Origin: an uncultured Atopobiaceae bacterium
GTDB lineage: Bacteria; Actinomycetota; Coriobacteriia; Coriobacteriales; Atopobiaceae
Assembly (NCBI GenBank): GCA_944321005.1
Contig: CALUJT010000024.1
Coordinates: 1-15,132, forward strand
Direction: 5' to 3'
Length of the DNA: 15,132 nucleotides
A program made the translations under genes and the position numbers. Below, in pieces: positions 11,942 to 15,132 of this stretch (positions are counted from its first letter, which is position 1; every line of letters starts with the position of its first letter). The notes beneath the pieces were generated by a model. It made no database searches. It saw only the letters and a program-made list of their open reading frames with translations, and was not told where the DNA came from.

Positions 11942-12892
11942 TCAACTCAGAAGCCCGTCGAGAAAATCCTCGCCCACGACCACGTCCCCGGGGTGTGCGG
12001 CAACCTCTTCCCAGGAGAAGCCCCCCACAAGGTCATCGGGAGAGGCCTCGCATCCAGGCTCCGCGAGGCCGGCCGCGGCTGCCAGCGCCCCGACGATCCT
12101 CTCGGGACGCACCCCGCGCTCGCGCAGCGCCCCAAGGTCGAGGTCGCGGTCTCGCTTGGCGAGGCGACGCCCGTCGGGAGCCACGAGCAGGGGCACGTGC
12201 CCGTACTGCGGCGGCTCCCACCCGAGCAGGCGCGCCAGGTAGGTCTGCCGCGCGCAGGAGGGGAGCAGGTCGTGGCCGCGCACCACCTGGGTCACGCCCA
12301 TGAGGGCGTCGTCCACCACCACGGCGAGCTGGTAGGCCACCACGCCGTCGCTACGTCGCACGAGGAAGTCCCCGCAGTCGCGTGCGAGAACCTCGCGGTG
12401 CGGTCCGTACGCGAGGTCGCAAAACTCGACGGTTCCGGCGGGGTCGTCAGCATCCGGGACGCGCAGGCGCAGCGAGGGCGAGCGCTCCGCCGAGCGTCGC
12501 GCCACCTCCTCCACGGAGAGGCCGCGACAGGTCCCCGGGTACACGAGCGCCCCGTCCGACGCGTGCGGCGCCGAGGCGGCGCGCAGGTCCGCCCGCGTGC
12601 AGAAGCAGGGGTAGAGCAGGCCCCTCTCCTCAAGCCGCGCAAGCGCCTCGGCGTAGACCTCGCCGCGCTGGCTCTGCCAGTAGGGGCCCTCGTCCCAGGT
12701 GAGCCCCAGCCACTCGAGGTCGCGCATGAGCGTCTCGGCGACTCCGGGGTGCTGGGCGCGCGGGTCCAGGTCCTCGATGCGCAGCACGATCGAGCCGCCC
12801 TCCGCCCGCGCGGAGAGCCAGGCCACGAGCGCGGCGAAGACGTTTCCCAGGTGCATGCGCCCGGAGGGCGTCGGCGCAAACCGCCCGCGCAC
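11942..12892 (-). CDS. gluQ: Glutamyl-Q tRNA(Asp) synthetase
   Basis: A 316-residue paralogue of the glutamyl-tRNA synthetase catalytic core, lacking an anticodon-binding domain. It activates glutamate and attaches it to queuosine in the anticodon of tRNA-Asp. Signatures are RGRFAPTPSGRMHLGN (the HIGH-like motif HLGN at 14-17), RIEDLDPR (38-45), the zinc-site pattern Cys96-x-Cys98...Tyr118-x3-Cys122, and the KMSKS-like LAKRD (244-248). The start is GTG at 12892, whose G is the last base of the upstream gene's stop (TAGTG). Translation is therefore coupled to the GNAT gene. This start gives the canonical N-terminus. A longer in-frame reading running back through GNAT and purH is a shadow. Confidence 0.93.
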   Translation of the reverse strand: MRGRFAPTPSGRMHLGNVFAALVAWLSARAEGGSIVLRIEDLDPRAQHPGVAETLMRDLEWLGLTWDEGPYWQSQRGEVYAEALARLEERGLLYPCFCTRADLRAASAPHASDGALVYPGTCRGLSVEEVARRSAERSPSLRLRVPDADDPAGTVEFCDLAYGPHREVLARDCGDFLVRRSDGVVAYQLAVVVDDALMGVTQVVRGHDLLPSCARQTYLARLLGWEPPQYGHVPLLVAPDGRRLAKRDRDLDLGALRERGVRPERIVGALAAAAGLAEPGCEASPDDLVGGFSWEEVAAHPGDVVVGEDFLDGLLS

Positions 12893-13545
12893 TACAGGTC
12901 CCGCTCGTACACGTAGACGCAGAACTCGTCCGCTGCGGGGTCCACGCCCGGCCAGTACGCGCCCGAGCGGCGGCGCATGGCGCGCGCGAGCCCCTTGTGC
13001 TCGTAGAAGCCCACGTCGCAGGCGTCGTCGGTGAGCAGGTGGTACCCCCTCGCGCCCCTCTCCCGAAGGTGCTCGGCGGCGGCCGAGAAGAGCCTGCCGC
13101 CGATGCCCAGCCCCTTTGCGTCGGGGGAGACGATGAGCAGCTTGATCGTGGCGTCGGTGCCCGGGGCATCCGTGGACATGTACTCGCGTTCGAGCTCGGC
13201 CTCCTCGCGCACCCCGTCCATCTCCACGCGGACGGCCTCCGCGAGCTCCGGGTCCTTCTCGGCCTCCGCCACGAGGCGCTCCTCGAGCGAGGACCACGCC
13301 TGGGCGTCGGGGTTCTCGCGCCCCCGCTCCACGAGGAGCACGGCGCCCATGATCTTGCCCCCGCGCTCGGCGACGAGCGACCACGTGGCCGGCGCGAGGT
13401 AGTGCGCGAGCTCGATTCTCCCGGCGGCCGCCTGCGCGTGGGCGGGGAAGTCGTCGAGCCAGGTGCGCCCCACGAGCTCTGCCAGGGGCTCGAAGTCCTT
13501 CTCGCCAAAGGGCCTGAAGGTCAACTCTGCATCTATTTGGGCCAT
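12892..13545 (-). CDS. GNAT-family N-acetyltransferase
   Basis: A 217-residue cytoplasmic acetyltransferase of the GNAT superfamily; its acceptor is not predictable. The acetyl-CoA-binding motif A is IKLLIVSPDAKGLGIGGRLF (R/Q-x-x-G-x-G/A-type loop KGLGIG), followed by helix AAAEHLRERG and motif B around DDACDVGFYEHKGL. An acidic insertion (about residues 74-125) between the first beta strands and motif A is larger than in minimal GNATs. GGAGG precedes the ATG. Its stop overlaps the gluQ start. It is divergent from purH, with 70 bp between. Confidence 0.88.
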   Translation of the reverse strand: MAQIDAELTFRPFGEKDFEPLAELVGRTWLDDFPAHAQAAAGRIELAHYLAPATWSLVAERGGKIMGAVLLVERGRENPDAQAWSSLEERLVAEAEKDPELAEAVRVEMDGVREEAELEREYMSTDAPGTDATIKLLIVSPDAKGLGIGGRLFSAAAEHLRERGARGYHLLTDDACDVGFYEHKGLARAMRRRSGAYWPGVDPAADEFCVYVYERDL

Positions 13546-13573
13546 CTTGTCCTCCCGCTGCGGTATCGTAAGA

Positions 13574-13598
13574 GATGACGGTACAACATGTCGTCATC
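13574..13598. promoter_or_regulatory. Inverted repeat in the GNAT/purH divergent region
   Basis: GATGACG (13574-13580) and CGTCATC (13592-13598) form a perfect 7-bp inverted repeat with an 11-bp spacer, ending six bases before the purH Shine-Dalgarno. It could be an operator or a leader hairpin. No confident -35/-10 pair was found in this 70-bp gap; TACGAT on the minus strand (about 13564-13569) is a possible -10 for the GNAT gene. Confidence 0.35.
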
Positions 13599-13615
13599 AA
13601 ACCCAAGGAGGGGCC

Positions 13616-15132
13616 ATGGCAGATACTCCCATCAAGAGGGCGCTCGTCTCCGTGACGGACAAGACGGGTGTCGTCGACTTCGTCAAGGCGCTCGAGGACG
13701 AGTTCGGCGTCGAGGTCATCTCGACGGGCGGCACCGCGCGCGTGCTCGAGGAGGCGGGCGTGCACGTCGTGCCCATCGAGCAGTACACGGGCTTCCCGGA
13801 GATGATGGACGGCCGCGTGAAGACCCTGCACCCCAAGGTGCACGGAGGCCTCCTCGCCCGTCGCGACAACCCCAGCCACATGGCCGAGGCTGCCGAGCAC
13901 GGCATCGGCATGATCGACCTCGTCTGCGTGAACCTCTACGAGTTCGAGAAGACCGTGGCCAAGCCCGACGTCACCTTCGACGACGCCATCGAGCACATCG
14001 ACATCGGCGGCCCCTCCATGCTGCGCTCCGCGGCCAAGAACGCCGACTCCGTGACCGTGGTCTCCGACCCGGCGGACTATGACGAGATCCTCGAGGAGAT
14101 GCGCGCCAACGAGGGCTGCACCTCGCTCGAGCTGCGCCGCTACCTGCAGCTCAAGGTCTACGAGACCACGGCCAACTACGACGCCGCCATCGCGATGTGG
14201 CTCGCCGACCGCTACGACGAGGACTTTGCCGACGAGGAGTGCGAGGACGAGCCCGAGCTGCCCGAGGAGCTGGGCCTCTACCTGGAGAAGGTCGACGACC
14301 TCCGCTACGGAGAGAACCCCCAGCAGTCCGCCGCCGTCTACCGCTTCGCGGACGAGGCCGCCGACGCCTTCTCCTCCGCGAGCCCCCTCGTGGGCGCGGA
14401 GCAGGTTCAGGGCAAGCCGCTCTCCTACAACAACTACCTGGACGCGGACGCCGCCTGGAACCTCGTGCGCGAGTTCGACGGTCCGGCCTGCGTGATCCTC
14501 AAGCACCAGAACCCCTGCGGCTCCGCCGTGGCCGATGACGTCACGACCGCCTACGACCGCGCCTTCGCGTGCGACCCCAAGAGCGCCTTCGGCGGCATCA
14601 TCGCCTGCAACCGCGAGGTGCCCTTCGACCTCGTGGAGCACGCATTTGACGAGAACGGCCAGTTCGTCGAGGTCATCATTGCCCCGAGCTACACCCCCGA
14701 GGCGCTCGAGCGCATGGCCAAGCGCCCCAACCTGCGCGTGCTCGCCACGGGCGGCGCGGAGGGCCACGCGCGCTACGAGCTGCGCACCGTGGACGGCGGC
14801 GTGCTCGTGCAGAACGTCGACACCGTTGCCGAGGACCCCGAGGCCTTCACCTGCCCCACCGAGCGCAAGCCCACGCCCGAGGAGATGGACGAGCTCATGT
14901 TTGCCTGGCGCGTCTGCAAGGGCGTCAAGTCCAACGCGATCCTCGTCTCCAAGGGCAAGGCCGGCATCGGCATGGGCCCCGGACAGCCCAACCGCGTCGA
15001 CTCGGCGCTTCTCGCCTGCCAGCGCGCCGACGAGGCCTGCGAGCGCATGGGTGTGGAGAAGGGCGGCTACGCCTGCGCGTCCGACGCCTTCTTCCCGTTC
15101 CGCGACAACGTGGACGTGCTCGCCGAGCACGG
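13616..15132 (+). CDS. purH: Bifunctional AICAR transformylase/IMP cyclohydrolase (3' end beyond window)
   Basis: The last two steps of purine synthesis: formylation of AICAR by 10-formyl-tetrahydrofolate, then ring closure to IMP. About 505 residues are present and open to the right edge; the family is usually about 510-530, so only a short tail is missing. The N-terminal MGS-like cyclohydrolase domain (about 1-200) shows STGGTARVLEEAG, GFPEMMDGRVKTLHPKVHGG and HIDIGGPSMLRSAAKN. The transformylase domain shows LRYGENPQQ (229-237), ILKHQNPCGSA (catalytic Lys/His at 296-297), DPKSAFGGIIACN, SNAILVSKG, GMGPGQPNRVDS and ASDAFFPFRD. An acidic linker (DEDFADEECEDEPELPEE) joins them. AAGGAGG lies before the ATG at 13616. 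It is divergent from the GNAT-gluQ pair. Confidence 0.96.
   Translation, partial: MADTPIKRALVSVTDKTGVVDFVKALEDEFGVEVISTGGTARVLEEAGVHVVPIEQYTGFPEMMDGRVKTLHPKVHGGLLARRDNPSHMAEAAEHGIGMIDLVCVNLYEFEKTVAKPDVTFDDAIEHIDIGGPSMLRSAAKNADSVTVVSDPADYDEILEEMRANEGCTSLELRRYLQLKVYETTANYDAAIAMWLADRYDEDFADEECEDEPELPEELGLYLEKVDDLRYGENPQQSAAVYRFADEAADAFSSASPLVGAEQVQGKPLSYNNYLDADAAWNLVREFDGPACVILKHQNPCGSAVADDVTTAYDRAFACDPKSAFGGIIACNREVPFDLVEHAFDENGQFVEVIIAPSYTPEALERMAKRPNLRVLATGGAEGHARYELRTVDGGVLVQNVDTVAEDPEAFTCPTERKPTPEEMDELMFAWRVCKGVKSNAILVSKGKAGIGMGPGQPNRVDSALLACQRADEACERMGVEKGGYACASDAFFPFRDNVDVLAEH

Noticed and set aside
12893..15130. Extension of the gluQ frame back through GNAT and across purH
   Set aside because: The gluQ N-terminus is fixed by RGRFAPTPSG directly after the GTG at 12892, and the upstream part is antisense to purH and out of frame with GNAT.
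1..15132. CRISPR array, prophage, toxin-antitoxin or defence system
   Set aside because: No regularly spaced repeats and no recognisable cas, phage, toxin-antitoxin or defence genes were seen on either strand.

Overview
The window is GC-rich chromosomal DNA with mostly C/G third codon positions, strong AAGGAGG-type ribosome binding sites and short intergenic gaps. The protein repertoire (mannose-family PTS, SLH protein, PurH, GluQ, SerS) and the general look of the proteins suggest a Gram-positive anaerobe of the Coriobacteriia (Collinsella/Olsenella-like). That placement is inference from sequence character, not a marker-gene result.

Layout from left to right. (1) tRNA-Leu(CAG) with a textbook terminator. 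(2) On the minus strand, a secreted three-SLH-domain protein and a 63-residue single-span membrane protein. The small gene is divergent from serS across a palindromic double -10 element. (3) serS, then a short unrecognised gene (3298-3633) whose promoter is covered by two GAAC-N4-GTTC sites resembling LexA/SOS operators. (4) A minus-strand mannose-family PTS operon in the order EIIA-EIIB-EIIC-EIID-GntR regulator, read right to left from about 7200 to 3630. (5) Divergent from it, deoC (atypical deoxyribose-phosphate aldolase), manA (mannose-6-phosphate isomerase) and an RmlD-like sugar-nucleotide reductase. The PTS and manA together give a plausible route from external mannose or a related hexose to fructose-6-phosphate. 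The 190-bp divergent control region carries a promoter for each side and a near-identical 13-bp motif next to each.

(6) An intact IS110/IS1111-type insertion sequence (about 10019-11541). It has a DEDD transposase, a perfect 17-bp inverted repeat, and about 290 bp of structured non-coding DNA between the transposase stop and the right end. That is where IS1111-group elements encode their guide (seekRNA/bridge-type) RNA. The right end also carries an outward perfect TTGACA, suited to a junction promoter in the circular form. The element sits between the terminator hairpin of the RmlD-like gene and the terminator of a tRNA-Arg gene. It is the best candidate here for an interesting, poorly described system. 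(7) tRNA-Arg(ACG) and tRNA-Ser(GCT) on the minus strand, each with its own promoter and terminator. (8) A translationally coupled minus-strand GNAT-gluQ pair. (9) Divergent purH, cut by the right edge of the window.

No CRISPR array, rRNA, prophage or recognisable defence operon was seen. Apart from the insertion sequence this is ordinary core chromosome; most of the interest lies in regulatory sites and the insertion sequence's non-coding end.
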